The position numbers and the translations under genes are program-made. Below, piece after piece: positions 23,480 through 35,662 of a stretch of DNA of 64,000 nt. Source of the stretch: Lytechinus variegatus. Its lineage: Eukaryota > Echinodermata > Echinoidea > Temnopleuroida > Toxopneustidae. The notes beneath the pieces are model-generated. The model ran no database searches and was not told the DNA's origin. It saw only the letters and a list, made by a program, of their open reading frames with translations. Each line of letters starts with the position of its first letter. The stretch's first letter is position 1. The DNA is taken from positions 52,095,048 through 52,159,047 of the forward strand of contig NC_054741.1 of the NCBI RefSeq assembly GCF_018143015.1. The letters run 5' to 3'.

Positions 23480-24360
23480 TTATTGATAACTGAGATTCTT
23501 TTTTTTAAACAGATGATTACATCAGCTCACAGATTGTTTCCCGGTCTCTAGCTATGAGAAGTGTCAACTGGTAAGTCTGAGTGAATATGTCATTACACAA
23601 TCATGTCAAATATGAAAGGCAGGAGAGATCGAGACTTCTACTTTTATACAGCTTTCAAAATCATATTCATGGTGATCGTTATTTAGAAAAAAAAATGCTG
23701 TTACCTCTCAAAAAAAATGTATTCATACCAACTTAAACAAATTTGAGAATAATAAGCCGTTTTAGAAGTTCGCGCAACTATTCGAAAAAAAAATGGATAC
23801 AAGAACACGACATTCATTCAATGTGAGATATAAATTTAGTATATAGAACATGTACAAGGATATATTCCGAGTATTGAACACTCATCGTCGGCTGTCAAAA
23901 GTAAGTAGCAAACTGGGTTTTTATAATGTTTTCTGTATCAACATCAATCAACCAATCACACAGAATCAACTGTATTCATATAAAACGGCGACCCCCCCCC
24001 CCTCCAGCCGATCCATTAGGTTTTGATTAGAGATGCAACTACCTGTTATTGACTAAATATATCGTTGTGCACAACTTTTATTTTCTGAAGTCGTGCTTTG
24101 TAATGTTTTTATGCAATGTTGAGTTTTTATTTTCAATGAGTTCACGAAGATATTCAGTTCATCTCGATGAATTACCTTTATCAATCGTAAAAGGTGAAAT
24201 GAATTGTAAACCTTTATCGATTGATAATGCAAGCTAAAGATTCTGATTTTAATGGCTTCGTCTCGACTGTATAGCAGAATCGGCGGCCCTTAAGGATCTG
24301 TAGTTACAGGAATCAATATACTATTCTTAAGTGTAGCATCCAAAGAAAACGAAAGAGAAT
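23480..24360. other. Intergenic DNA between two receptor loci
   Basis: AT-rich, with a poly-C run at 23991-24002. No gene or clear repeat. Confidence 0.4.
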
Positions 24361-26761
24361 TTAGCTTATGACGCCTATTTTCGCCCTTCTAAATCTTGAC
24401 AATATCGGTGATAGTATAGACCTAAACTCCTTCAGGCGCCACCAGTATACAAGTGCATTAGACAAAGTACTAAGATAATAAGCAATAAGCCCCAATCACA
24501 TAAACCAATTGAGATCCCAAAAGCGAATGGACTACATGTCCTACAATGAACATGGCTCTGAATACCAAAGTTGTAAGGTAAATCATTGCGATGGTGACGA
24601 ATACTTTGCGATTTTCTTGTTTTCGCTGCTCGGTGAAGTTGTGAGGACCACCGGCTGCAGTTTTGTAGACGAATGTGTAAAAGAACCCGGTGAGGATGAG
24701 GAGGCCGCATTCGACGAATATCATGATGTTATCAACTCCCCCTAGGTCTCCTCTCACCACGAGGAAAGATGAAGCTGCTGGGATAGGGAGGAGCCAACTG
24801 ATGATGCAGGTACCGATGATGCGGGGTGTGGGGTAACGATACCGCGTGCTCCAAATGGATCCACCCTGATAGTGATAAACTGCAGAACGGCAGCGAGGAA
24901 GATGTTTATCACCGATGTAAAATCAGTCGAGAATATTATTGCCAAGATGACATAGGGGTCGGTCCTTGTGAACTGAAAAGGGTGGGGTAGAAGAACAGGT
25001 TTATTTCGAATAGGTCTAATGCAAAATCGTCCAATTACCAACTCGTCTACAATCGGTCTACCATCAGTTCGTTCACTATCCACATGGTCTAAATGCAATT
25101 TCGTCCACTGACCAATTTGTCTGATAACCACTTGGACCAATAGCCATTTAGTCCATAATATATATACCATTTTGGTCTAATTTGAGTAAGTATTAATTGG
25201 GCAAAATGAGTGAAAAGGAAATGAGAATTGGACCAATTTGGTTATAGACGCAATGGTCATAGACGAACTGGTGATTTGAGGAAGTGATTATTGGACCTAA
25301 TGGCTGTTAGACGAAATGTTGATGGACGGAATGGCATTACACTAAATGAAGGTAGACCATGTGATGAGTGGACGAGTTGGCAATGGACGAATCGGCAGTT
25401 TACTTAGAAAGATGAGTTTCAAACTTAAGAAAACAATTGTATTATTATCATTCGTATTAGGTGTGCTGGTAAAATAAGAGGTGCTGGTAAAAAATAGGGG
25501 GAGGTGATTAGGTAGCCATCACCCAGAGATATGAGTAGCATGCTGTAATTTACGATGTGCTTCATCACAATATGATACGTTGCAACTGATTTTTTTTCGT
25601 AACCATAGTCAAATATCTGGCTAGGATTTTGCACATTAAAGAGTGTTCCACTCCCTGCTGCTATTCGCAGAGCATTTCGCTATCACTATCATTATGATCT
25701 CCATCCGTACATTTTAGCTATGTTTGTTTATGATTGGGTTCATCTCAACCTGACCCTCTTGAAGGAATACTACAAGTGATTAACAGACGATTAAACACTG
25801 AATGATGGGCCAGTATACCCCCAAGTTCAGCTTGCGTACATTTTACAAGACCATTTTCCCATTCCAAACATAAAACTTCCAAGCTGAAAAATTGCGTTTT
25901 GGAGGAATAAATTAGTGCATTGTTACCCCCCTTTCTGCATTTGATCAGACTGGAAAGTGTCCAATTATCATGATTATGCTAACATTATGTTTAAACGAGC
26001 CGAATTCTGAAACGAATAGTTCATACTACATGATAAAGTGGTCATTACTCTACAATTCCTAGGTCAAAGTGAAGATTGAAAACTTGTTTGTTAAATATAA
26101 TCGGTCGAACTTTAGTAAACCTGTCGCCTTTCAGTTTTTATTTAACTTTGGGAGAACCCACCCCTCTCCCGACCTGTGTACACATCTCTGATAAAAAATG
26201 AATGGAATTGAAAGCAAACAAAACTAACATCATCTTAACTGGAAATACATATACTCTTCGAATTAATTTGTCAAACTAACAAACTTACCAACAGACCACT
26301 GTGTTAGAGCACATTATTTTGTCCCACCGATAAAACTAGTAATATCAATTAATGAATTAATTAGGATCTACCAAAATGTTGGCTTATATTAACCATTTAT
26401 ATCGGTGAGACACGTATTCGCCAACAGAACGGGTACTTTGACCATTCCTGTTTAAGAGTGTACATACACATTATTCAAATATCTATTGTGCAATAAGAGT
26501 AAATGAACTTACCTCGTAGAATATTCTGGAAGAAGTGACGAGAAAATCACACAGAACAATGTTGAAAGGGATAATGTTCTTTTGTGTTCTCAGTTTCTTG
26601 AAGCTGATGATACAAAGAAGAGTGACTGACGTCAGGCCCCCAGCGAGATACACAAGTAGCTTGTTTATCATTGCAAGAACGGTCATACTAAATGGAGTAC
26701 GATATTCCATCGTTTCGGAAGGAAATGAGGAATTCCAAGAGAAATTCGACATCTTTGACAA
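24361..26761 (-). pseudogene. Two-exon class A GPCR with frame breaks
   Basis: Exon 1 (26761-26513) encodes 83 aa: an N-glycosylatable N terminus (NFS, NSS), TM1 and TM2, ending at a good donor (GAG then GTAAGT). Exon 2 starts at 24972 after a CCTTTTCAG acceptor with TM3 (TDPYVILAIIFSTDFTS...) and runs to a stop at 24361-24363. The frame changes once near 24850, after RVDPFG, where RYRYPTPRII resumes in another frame. It changes again near 24470, where TM7 (LIAYYLSTLSNALVYWW) follows in a third frame. The DRY position and the NPxxY motif are both atypical. The rest is well conserved receptor-like sequence, so this is a young pseudogene or a gene with assembly errors. The intron contains a foldback element (25005-25400). 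Confidence 0.8.
25005..25400. mobile_element. Short foldback element in a GPCR intron
   Basis: The left half carries units such as CCAACTCGTCTACAATC and CCACATGGTCTAAATG; the right half carries the inverse (GTAGACCATGTG, GGACGAGTTGG). The centre lies near 25190. The sub-repeat vocabulary (GGTCTA, CGTCCA) is shared with the 3.6-kb foldback at 4012-7634, so it is a shorter member of the same type. There is no coding frame. Confidence 0.82.
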
Positions 26762-26769
26762 TTTTTCAA

Positions 26770-27855
26770 GCAGTCGATGTTGGAACGAGTTGGTTGTTTG
26801 AAAAGAGAGGTTTTTTTCTTTGAGAACTGTTCAAAAACGTGACGGTCTGAAGACCCCGAAACTTGCAAGAGATTTGTCAGACCGTGATGGTAATTATTGA
26901 TGAATAGATATTACTCGAATCAGAGAAAATTAAAATGCAATTCATTCAATATATTGTTTTACAAAAGATACTTTCATTTTTGTTTTCCCCCAACACGAGT
27001 AAATACTACATTAAGTTGTGAGAAACCTAGCAATTTGGTTTAATGCAATGTTTTATCTGTTCCAAATTACGTTTATGGGTATAGTTTTTGCATTTTGGCC
27101 CCGGTAGCTGAAAATAGGAAGTTGCTTCCGATATGTTGGTGGTTAGTCGCCTTTCTCTCTCATGCCTGTTGCGATATGAATGCGGCGTCTCGTTCTCAAA
27201 TATAGATGGTTACACAAATCAATTTGTCCTGAGTTTCAACCACTTTTCTGTCGAACTGATCGAGCAAGATTCTGTCACAAGTGACCAGTGATCTAGTGAC
27301 GCTGTGTGCAAAAGAAGAGTGATCGTGGTGCCTGTGATGGAAATAGTGATGAAGGGGGCAACTCAGTGGACTCTTTTATCTCGCTGTACATTTATTACAA
27401 AATAAATGGAATCTAGACAATGTCATATGAGTATGGGTTTATCATGTTAGGTGATTTTTTTTTCTTTATGTTTATCAGCATGTTATCATTATAAAAAAAT
27501 TCATTGACTAAAAAGAAAGAACAAAAAAAGATTTATACCCGTGACCTCAACATTTCATTACAGATCACAATCTTGACAAACATCAATCAGACATGTAAAA
27601 TGAGTCCTAATTGTTAATGTAGGTCTATTCATTAATTACAAAAGAAAGGTGAGCTGTAAAGTGTTTTCTAATTAGAGAAAGCAACTTTGGCAATTAGCCT
27701 ATTTCTACTGACCCCAATATTACATTGAAAATCGGACAATGATTAATTATCTAGATGATTGACAAGTCTGGCTGCATCATGAAAGTCTATTTACAAATCA
27801 CCACAATATAGGTGTAAAGCGGTTTTTTTTCAATGATTTTTTTTTTCATTGACTC
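26770..27855. other. Unassigned non-coding DNA upstream of the second receptor
   Basis: No gene or repeat recognised. It would contain the promoter of the minus-strand receptor if that is transcribed. Confidence 0.4.
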
Positions 27856-27860
27856 ACTGT

Positions 27861-28087
27861 AAAAACTGTGGTGTTAAAACTGACACCAATTGGTGTTAAT
27901 AGAGGACCACACCCTGCGGTGATAAAATAACACCCTAGAGATTGAACATAACACCAAAGAGTGTAAATGTAACAACCATAGGTGTTGTAATAACACCTAT
28001 AGGTGTAAAACTAACACCACCAATTTAACACCGGTGTAAAATAACTGGTGTGGTCCTCTATGTACACCGGGTAACACCACAGTTTTT
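27861..28087. mobile_element. 227-bp MITE
   Basis: Perfect 16-bp inverted ends (AAAAACTGTGGTGTTA). Inside them is a second inverted pair (GAGGACCACACC/GGTGTGGTCCTC), and AACACC/GGTGTT words recur throughout. No coding frame. Confidence 0.93.
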
Positions 28088-28094
28088 GCTCTGC

Positions 28095-29115
28095 ACCTTT
28101 AATTAATATTGGAATAATAAACACAATCAACTAGACACCGTTAATGAGACATGGTGCATTGATGATGTAGGTCTATTCATCTATAGGATTTAGAAAAATA
28201 ATGTGCTTGCTTTTTAATTAAGAAAAGCAATTAGGCTACTTGGCCCATTCTCAACAACCTCAACATTTCATTAAACATGACAGTCTATATAGACACGCAT
28301 ATTAGGAATGCTCTATTAGTCTGGTTGCATTATAGGTTTATACAAAGATCATCATGCATTCGTGGTGCACGTGTACAGTGTTAATTTTTTTTATATATAA
28401 AAACACCTTTATAATTTGGCCTATTTCCACTGACCTCATCATTCATTGACAACGTCAGTATCATGAGTATTGTGAATTATGTTAGATGAGTCTGGGGATA
28501 TTTGTTACTGTCTTTCTTTGCTTTCAATTATCGAAAACAAAGTAACAGAAAAGACCTGTCGGGTTTTAAAAACATAGCAATTATGGAAAGTTTGTATTAT
28601 CTAATTAATGAAGATTGTGGTATTTCCATTTTAGTTTTCTATGCAACGGTAATCCAATCCAAGGAGTCAATTAACACTTGGGATATTTACCTATCATTGT
28701 TTATCATTACTTATTATTTTGGCGATCGCCTTCCCTTTTTGGAAGCAATGTTGGCACTTGTTCTCGCGAGCAGACGAAAACGGATAATGCTTTTCGATTT
28801 GTTATGCAAATATACTTGCAGGGTTTTAAATGATTTTTAGAATGATGTTTGTATAGATGTTTATCATACATGGCTGTTGGTCCCAGGAATCTGCGGTGAG
28901 TTTTCTTTTTTTTTATCCTCGATCGCATCCAATGTGAGAATCGTCAAGATTCCCTTATTATTATTGATTTAAAAAATAATACGATATCTTTTCACTGGCA
29001 TACTCGCGGGATGGGTGAAACCAATAATTGTATGCCCAAATTATATTAAGTCCTTGTTTTTATTTTTTTAACTTAATTTCCATGAATGTCACGAAGGTTC
29101 CTATATATTTTCATG
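28095..29115. other. Unassigned non-coding DNA
   Basis: A 112-codon plus-strand frame (28502-28840) has no recognisable domain and no intron-exon support, so it is not called. Confidence 0.4.
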
Positions 29116-29120
29116 CCGAA

Positions 29121-29408
29121 TACACTGTTAAAAAACCCCGATTTTACAGAAAAATAAAAGAAGATTTTGCAGAAAGCAATACCAGAATCATTCTTTAAAT
29201 TCATGAAACAGGAATTTTTCTGCAATTTAACAGAACAGGTCTGTTAGAAAAAGGGGAAAAGAGTGTTTTATTTAAGGAAATTTGTAAGATTACACACACC
29301 AAATACCAATTTCCTGTAAGATTACGCAATCTGGTAAGATTACAGGTGTTCTCGAGACTCTGCTGCAGGAACTTCTTTTAGTTTAAGGATAAATTTTCTA
29401 ACAGTGTA
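29121..29408. mobile_element. 288-bp MITE
   Basis: Inverted ends TACACTGTTAAAAA and its near-complement TTTTCTAACAGTGTA. The interior is rich in GTAAGATTAC and TTTCTG words. No coding frame. Confidence 0.85.
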
Positions 29409-29627
29409 TGTTTCAAAAAATCAATTCAAATCCCTGATTATCTGTTGGCTTGCTTCTCTCCTTCGAAAATTTTCTAAAAAATTGCTCTGCAACGATTCAG
29501 TTCCCTAAACCCTGTCTTTATTATGTCATTTGTCATACTGGTACTGAAAATACTAAAGATTAAACAGGAAAACCGAATATGGAAAACCAAGGATAGGCGA
29601 CAGCGATTGCCTATCGTAATTAATTAT

Positions 29628-29825
29628 CGTGGAGCGTTGTGGCCCAGTGGATTAGTCTCCGGACTCTGAAACAGAGGGTCGTGGGTTCGAATCCCAACCA
29701 TGGCGCAATTTCCTTCAGCAAGAAATTGATCCACAATGTGCTGCACTCAACCCAGGTGAGGTGAATGGGTACCTGGCAGGAATTTATTCCTTGAAACGCA
29801 GCGCGCGTAACAACTTTCAAGATTT
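29628..29825 (+). mobile_element. tRNA-derived SINE, family 1 (near full length)
   Basis: Head GTGGAGCGTTGTGGCCCAG with a B box GGTTCGAATCC near 29685. The body includes CAATTTCCTTCAGCAAG and CAACCCAGGTGAGGTGAATG, and an AACGCAGCGCG tail segment follows. It is the cleanest copy in the window; others are at 1611-1845 (minus) and 42075-42183 (minus, headless). Confidence 0.9.
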
Positions 29826-29999
29826 TGACAGAGTATATTCACTCATTCACTCAAGTAACCTTGATCTTGGACAGTAACACATCATTTTTTATTATTTCAG
29901 AGGAAATATTACCATTGTAACCAAAACCATTCATAATGTAACGATTCCGTGTAAGATGAAACGTTTTCTTCGTTCCGGCAACTTTGTAATAATAGAGTG

Positions 30000-30162
30000 C
30001 TGGGGAGCGTTTCATCAATATTTTGATCCGACAAGTTGTCAGATCTGACATCTTTCCATGAATTTGATTGGCTGAGAGGCACTGTTCCTATGGTAACTGT
30101 CGGATACAATGAGACTTATCGGATAAAACGTCCGACAAGTCCTTTCATGAAACGCCCCCCAG
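30000..30162. mobile_element. 163-bp MITE (GTTTCAT/CGACAAGT family), copy 1
   Basis: Ends CTGGGGAGCGTTTCAT and ATGAAACGCCCCCCAG are inverted, with a second inverted word GACAAGT/ACTTGTC. It is the same family as 50521-50678 and a partial copy near 60065-60170. Confidence 0.9.
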
Positions 30163-30169
30163 ATGTGAG

Positions 30170-31345
30170 ATATGTCGATCATAATTACTTACACCTAATC
30201 AACTTCTTATTATGTTCAAGAGATTTATTTCCTATGATGTAATTTTTCTTTTAAAATGAATGGCATAATAAACTTAAAAGGAGATTGATAATTTGGAAAG
30301 TCAATCCATACTTTAATATCGTCAATCTTATATCGGTGATAAAAAAACAAATTTGCTGGGTCGAATTGCGACTTCGTGAACTGTGTTTTCTTAATTTACT
30401 TAAATATCGTCTAAAAGCAATTAGGACTATCAAATCCCAATCTTCCTTATTTATTAACTTAGTGGAGAACAGCTTATAGTAAACCTGTCAATATTTTCCA
30501 AAGGAAATTCCTTGGAAATAGACTGTACCGACGAGAGCCCCCCATACTGTATGCAATTTTGGTTGTCTACATTTAGATTTAAAAAAATCAAAACAAAAAT
30601 CTAACAAGGATCACTTTTTTTGGAATAGTGATATGATGTCTGTAACTGTGACGTGAAATCATTATATAATTCAAGTTTTCTTGTAATTTTCCCCCTAGTG
30701 GTTCAACAAGGACTTGTCAGACATTAAGCTTTTGTATAATTAAATATTTGAATAACAAAGACTTTTAATTTGCATACTCTAACTAGCTGATACGAATTTG
30801 AAAATATATTGAGACTTTAAGGCCCGAATTCACAAAGGTGGTTTTAAAAAACCCACGGTTGAGTCCATGGTTTATTCAGGTTTACTGTATAAATACTACG
30901 CTTAATTTAGGGCGTATCGGGCGCGTGTATAAAACATGTCCAATGCTGATGCGCGCATTCGTCACTGTGCGCCAAATTGACGCCTGTTTTCTTAGATACG
31001 CTATTTTATTCATGAGTCCACTGTTTGAAGAGTGGACTCATGAATGCGCCAATTTTCACTTGCACTTTATTTCTCACATCAACTAAAATACAAATGAATT
31101 ACACACATATACAGATAAGCTGCATTGGATGGTATATTATCGTGAGATTATGTCAACTTTTAAGAAGAACATATAATTGGAATATTTATAGAAGTGGTGG
31201 GATTAGATAATACTTCTGCGTTACGAACAACTTTATGAATCATTCTCTGGTCCTCAAAAATATCGTAGAAAGTGTGTTTCGATCGATGTATTTCTTTACC
31301 ATTCATTTGGTCATACCACAAAGAGAAAGATTAAGCGAGAGAGAA
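30170..31345. other. Unassigned non-coding DNA
   Basis: AT-rich. No gene, exon or defined repeat was recognised. Confidence 0.4.
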
Positions 31346-31356
31346 ATTTGGAGAGG

Positions 31357-31933
31357 CAGAGGCGTCGATCCTGGGGGGGCAGGGGGGGGCGATCGCCCCA
31401 CCAATGAAAATATTTTTTTTGGGGGCAAACATATCGTTTTGCCCCCCCCCCAATAATTCCAATGATGTGTAAAAATAAAATAAGATTGTATATAATGTTA
31501 CACAGAAATAAGCAAGCGAGATTGAGATACCAACTCGTTCTTTATTCATAATTGTGCTCAAAATGTCCGCTTTTTAGATTGGAATATCAAAATTTTCAGC
31601 TCGCGCTTCGCGCTCGCTTCATTTATGTAGCAAAAACCCATACTTCCATTATTAAATAGGTGAATGGAATGTCCCATTTTCTTTTCCTGTTTTCATGTCA
31701 GTATACTAAAAAAATTCAGCTAGCGCTTCGCGCTCGCATTAATTTGTTGGTGAGATATGTGTCTCTATCTCATGAGTCACATTTATATAAACATATATAT
31801 ATATACATACATACATACATACATATATATATATATATATGCATATATAAGTGTGTGAGTTTGTTTTGCCTTTGAAAAGTTGATTCAGGATTTTGCCCCC
31901 CCCCCCAATATGAAAAATGGATCGACGCGACTG
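31357..31933. mobile_element. 577-bp hAT-type MITE
   Basis: Inverted ends CAGAGGCGTCGATCC and CAGTCGCGTCGATCC, each followed by a poly-G/poly-C run and ATTTTGCCCC-like sequence. It is flanked by 8-bp repeats tggagagg (31349-31356) and tagagagg (31934-31941), 7 of 8 identical. The interior has two GCGCTTCGCGCTCGC words and a (TA)n(CATA)n run at 31792-31848. It is non-autonomous. Confidence 0.9.
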
Positions 31934-32023
31934 TAGAGAGGAGATCTTTGGGTGTTACAAGAAAGATAAACCGTCTAAATTTCAAACTCAAAGAAATTAC
32001 TGCCCTATGTATCTCAGCTCTCT

Positions 32024-32265
32024 GGGGCCGATTGCACGAAAGGGTCTTTGCAAGGACCGTCTTTCGTGTCGCCCATATTTTATGATGCGCCATGTGAAAC
32101 GCATTTTAAATAAATCATCTGCAATCATATTTCATTCGTCCGTTACAATAAACAAAATATTTGTTTATAAAATGATGTGATACTTCATGAAATTGTCTAA
32201 AATTTCATTTAAAAGCAAGCTAACGAATCTTGTTCTTTATCATAAATTTCAGAAACACCCCGCTG
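32024..32265. mobile_element. Truncated MITE (GGGGCCGATTGCACGAAAG family)
   Basis: Matches about 240 bp of the reverse complement of the full element at 35350-35662. It then stops and is replaced by a GGCGGCGGAAGCC-type repeat end at 32269. Confidence 0.85.
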
Positions 32266-32439
32266 ATACATTGGCGGCGGAAGCCAGAAAATTTAGGGGG
32301 TGTCAACCTGAAATTTTGGGATGGACACTGGTAAAAAATTTGACAAGCGCCCCGCCCTCGTTTGTTCATAAACTATCACCAGTATACGTCTTTACCGCCC
32401 GGAGGCCTATCCTTATACAGTCAGTTCATATCAGCTTTA

Positions 32440-33055
32440 GATAGCGTAAAGTTAACATTCAGAGCATATATGGGCATCTGTTCTGTACAGTGAGTTTGAA
32501 TCCGTAGTTCATTTTTCAATCGCTGTCACTCTTTTAGAGTTCTGTATAGATTTGAATATCGAATTCGAACTCATCGTCCTTGACTAACTTTGACTCTAGA
32601 GTGTGGTTTCTTTTTCTGCCCATTCAGAGTTTGTCCATAAGAAATTATTTGAACAGATTCTAGTATCTTCTTTGTTCGTAGCCACGTTGTGGACCTACAT
32701 AGACAGATTTAGTTTGATAAAAAAAATTCAGAGTAAAGTAAGAGCTAGGTCGATGTAATCAGAGCAATGGATGCTTCATTTAAATTCACGCCATTCGCCG
32801 AGGTCAACATGAAATAAATTTGTACTTATAATAACTGCATTTTTGGATTGAGCCCGTTACATATTTTCCAGAACGAAATAAAACTCAATTAAAAAAAAAC
32901 TGTTGAGAGAGATATTGCCAATCTTTTTATTTGTTGGCCTGTGCATTTGTAAGTACATGAGTGCACAAGTGTTTCCAATGTGCTGATTTGCTTCATATAA
33001 TTCTTTATTGATGTACCTTGAAGACAGATAAATTACACGAATGAATGTTAACGGA
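32440..33055. other. Unassigned non-coding DNA
   Basis: No gene or recognised repeat. Confidence 0.4.
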
Positions 33056-33060
33056 TTACT

Positions 33061-33661
33061 TAAAGGACAAGTCCACCCCAACAAAAACTTGATTTGAATA
33101 AAAAGAGAAAAATTAAACAAGCATAACACTGAAAATTTCATCAAAATCGGATGTAAAATAAGAAAGTTATGGCATTTTAAAGTTTCGCTTATTTTCAACA
33201 AAATAGTTGTATGAACGAGCCAGTTACATCCAAATGAGAGAGTTGATGACATCACTCACTATTTCTTTTGTATTTTATTATATGAAATATGAAATATTTT
33301 GATTTTCTCGTCATTGTCATGTGAAATGAAGTTTCATTCCTCCCTGAACACGTGGAATTCCATTATTTTAACATTTTGTGCTTCAGGCAATGAGGTCCTA
33401 ATAATCAAATTCGTAAAAATTGAAATATTGTATAATTCAAACAATAAAAAACAAAAGAAATAGTGAGTGACGTCATCGACTCTCTCATTTGGATGTAACT
33501 GGCTCGTTCATATAACTATTTTGTTGAAAATAAGAGAAACTTTGAAATGTCATAACTTTCTTATTTTACATCCGATTTTGATGAAATTTTCAGCATTGTG
33601 CTTGTCTGATTTTTCTCTATTGATTTAAATCAACATTTTTCTGAGGTGGACTTGACCTTTA
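33061..33661. mobile_element. 601-bp palindromic MITE, family A
   Basis: Ends TAAAGGACAAGTCCACC and GGTGGACTTGACCTTTA. The two halves are largely complementary over their whole length, including ATAAGAAAGTTAT, GTGA..TCATC.AC and ATCCAAATGAGAGAGT blocks. Other copies are at 43900-44505 and 45635-46243, and a half copy at 10640-10825. The recurrent minus-strand frame of 60-130 codons in each copy is a by-product of the repeat. Confidence 0.94.
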
Positions 33662-34145
33662 AATAGAGATGAATTCCAACAGCAGGTAGGCACTCTAGTT
33701 GATGTTTAAAAATGAACACATAAAGTACTTCACCAATGCCACACTGGAAAAATCTTTCAAAAGTGCAAGTTTGATTTTTTTTCTCGGGTTTCACATTCTT
33801 GAACTTGCAAAGTTCCGCGTATAAAACTGCTACAAGAAGGATGCCACCTTGTTAACATGCTTGCAATCTGGCATCAGGTTGGAATTCAAAAAGTTGCATG
33901 AACATTTATTTCTTCTGCAGGAGACTGTGTCACTCTCCTGTCCCAAATCAATACACTCTCCTGCTAAGCACAGTCAATATTGTTTAAATACTCTCCAAAA
34001 AATAATAATCTATTATTTGTGCATATTTAAATCATTCTTCGTTGCATTTATTTACGTCACGAGTCGGTGATCTCCCCCCCCCCCCGTATTTTCAAAGAAA
34101 AACTTACGCAACCCTATTTGAAATTTCTCATACTGGAAGCTAAAT

Positions 34146-34890
34146 GAAGGGAGTTATCCAAATGTTACCAAAAGTCACGATTACTGATGTCAGGTACAAC
34201 GGTCCCGTGAAATCCAATATCAACCCAAAGCCATACAAGAGATAAGAGATGCACATTCAAAGACATGCATGTGACGAAGCATATGGAGACACGTATAAAT
34301 GTTCTGGGGCCCGTTGCAGAAAGAGTTGCGTTTAAACGCAAGTCAAAAATCAATCGCAAGTCCCAAATGCGCGCTGTTGATTGGTTGAAAATCAAGTTGC
34401 GCATGATTTTTAGAGTTGCGAACGATTGCATCTCTTTCTGCAATTAACGGGCCCCAGATTATATTTCCCATGCACCCTAACATACTTCCTCGTGTTCTTG
34501 CTACCGGTGACTACAATGGCATTTGTCTACACTATGATTATGCTAAAACTGTATCGAAGTCCTATAGATGGATCTCCAACGCGAACCTCTACAGCTTCAT
34601 CCAACAGACGGCAGACAAGGTACAACGGTCCCGTGAAATCCAATATCAACCCAAAGCCATACAAGAGATAAGAAGGATGTCATGAAATCGATGAGGGATG
34701 AGAAGGTTGGTGGCATCTTGGAGATCTTTGATGCGAGTTATTACCATCAAGACAAGGCCATTACCTATGATTCCAAAGAGAGCAAGGGCGATGTAGATTG
34801 ACTTCATAATTACATCAACATTAATGGGGTCGACATCTTGCTCTGAAAGCGAAGAAACGGAGACTGTGCTTTGGATGGCTTCCATTATTT
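34146..34890 (-). pseudogene. Scrambled class A GPCR pseudogene
   Basis: On the minus strand 34885-34690 encodes an N terminus, TM1 (GIIGNGLVLMVI), TRIKDLQDATNL and the start of TM2, close to the intact receptor at 22357-23475. A deletion then joins this directly to TM6-TM7 coding sequence. TM6-TM7 also occurs at 34312-34150 (minus), reading LLYGFGLILDFTGPLYL and FGNIWITPFI then stop, so the NP of NPxxY is TP. Between them, on the plus strand, 34460-34620 encodes TM5 and part of loop 3 (VFLLPVTTMAFVYTMI), so that block is inverted. A 54-bp segment occurs twice as a direct repeat (34193-34246, 34620-34673), and a MITE interrupts it at 34306-34455. It is not functional. Confidence 0.85.
34306..34455. 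mobile_element. 150-bp MITE (GGGCCCGTTGCAGAAA family)
   Basis: Inverted ends GGGGCCCGTT and AACGGGCCCC with GCAGAAAGAG/CTCTTTCTGC just inside. It lies within the scrambled GPCR pseudogene. A member with related ends is at 57798-57955. Confidence 0.88.
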
Positions 34891-34894
34891 TCTT

Positions 34895-35345
34895 ATAAGC
34901 ACTTGTAAAGTTTTACACCCCAATTTGAAGAATGTACGGCTGTCGCGCATCAAAAGATGTAGGTTTGTTAGCAGTTCGACACAATGAAAGAAACGATTCT
35001 TCAGGAATGGTGTTTATATATCACTTTATTTTTATTCAAACCATGGATCCTACAAACTTAGAGGGCCACCACCACTGCGAGATGAATGGATTATGGATAA
35101 AATCAATGATTACCCTTGCATGTAGCATGGAGAGCGGGAGGAGAAGGAAAGAAATACAAACTCAAAATTAAAGATTTTCGTGAAGATGTGTTATGTCAAG
35201 CACGTTTCATTGAACATTATGTACAAATCAACTTGATATATTAAATGGCATGAAACTTTTTTTATAGCCAATATCGCATTGTATTGTATACTTCAATAAT
35301 AAAATGATTGATGTTTTATATCAGCAGAAGATCCTGAACAAACGT
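34895..35345. other. Unassigned non-coding DNA
   Basis: No gene or recognised repeat. Confidence 0.4.
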
Positions 35346-35349
35346 TGCT

Positions 35350-35662
35350 GGGGCCGATTTGCACGAAAGGGTCTTTCCAAGGACCGTCTTTCGTGTCGCT
35401 CATCTTTTATGATACGCTATAAGCGGGGTGTTTCTGAAATTTATGATAAAGAATGAGATTCGTTAGCTTGCTTTTAAATCAAATTTTATACAATTTCATG
35501 ATATATTACATCATTTTATAAACAAATATTTTGTTTATTTGAACGGACGAATGAAATATGTTTGCAGATGATTTATTTAAAATGCGTTTCACATGGCGCA
35601 TCATAAAAGATGGGCGACACGAAAGACGGACCTTGCAAAGACCTTTTCGTGCAATCGGCCCC
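35350..35662. mobile_element. 313-bp MITE (GGGGCCGATTGCACGAAAG family), full copy
   Basis: Inverted ends of about 50 bp (GGGGCCGAT.TGCACGAAA, then GGTCTTT..AAGG.CCGTCTTTCGTG) around an AT-rich core. It shares its core with the truncated copy at 32024-32265. Confidence 0.93.

Noticed and set aside
29628-29700. tRNA gene
   Set aside because: The A- and B-box-like words belong to a SINE head that recurs at 1611-1845; the fold is not a proper cloverleaf and the sequence continues into the SINE body.
32857-33255. Recurring minus-strand frames in 32857-33255, 43890-44099 and 45639-45827
   Set aside because: The similarity among them comes from copies of the family A palindromic MITE, not from a protein family.
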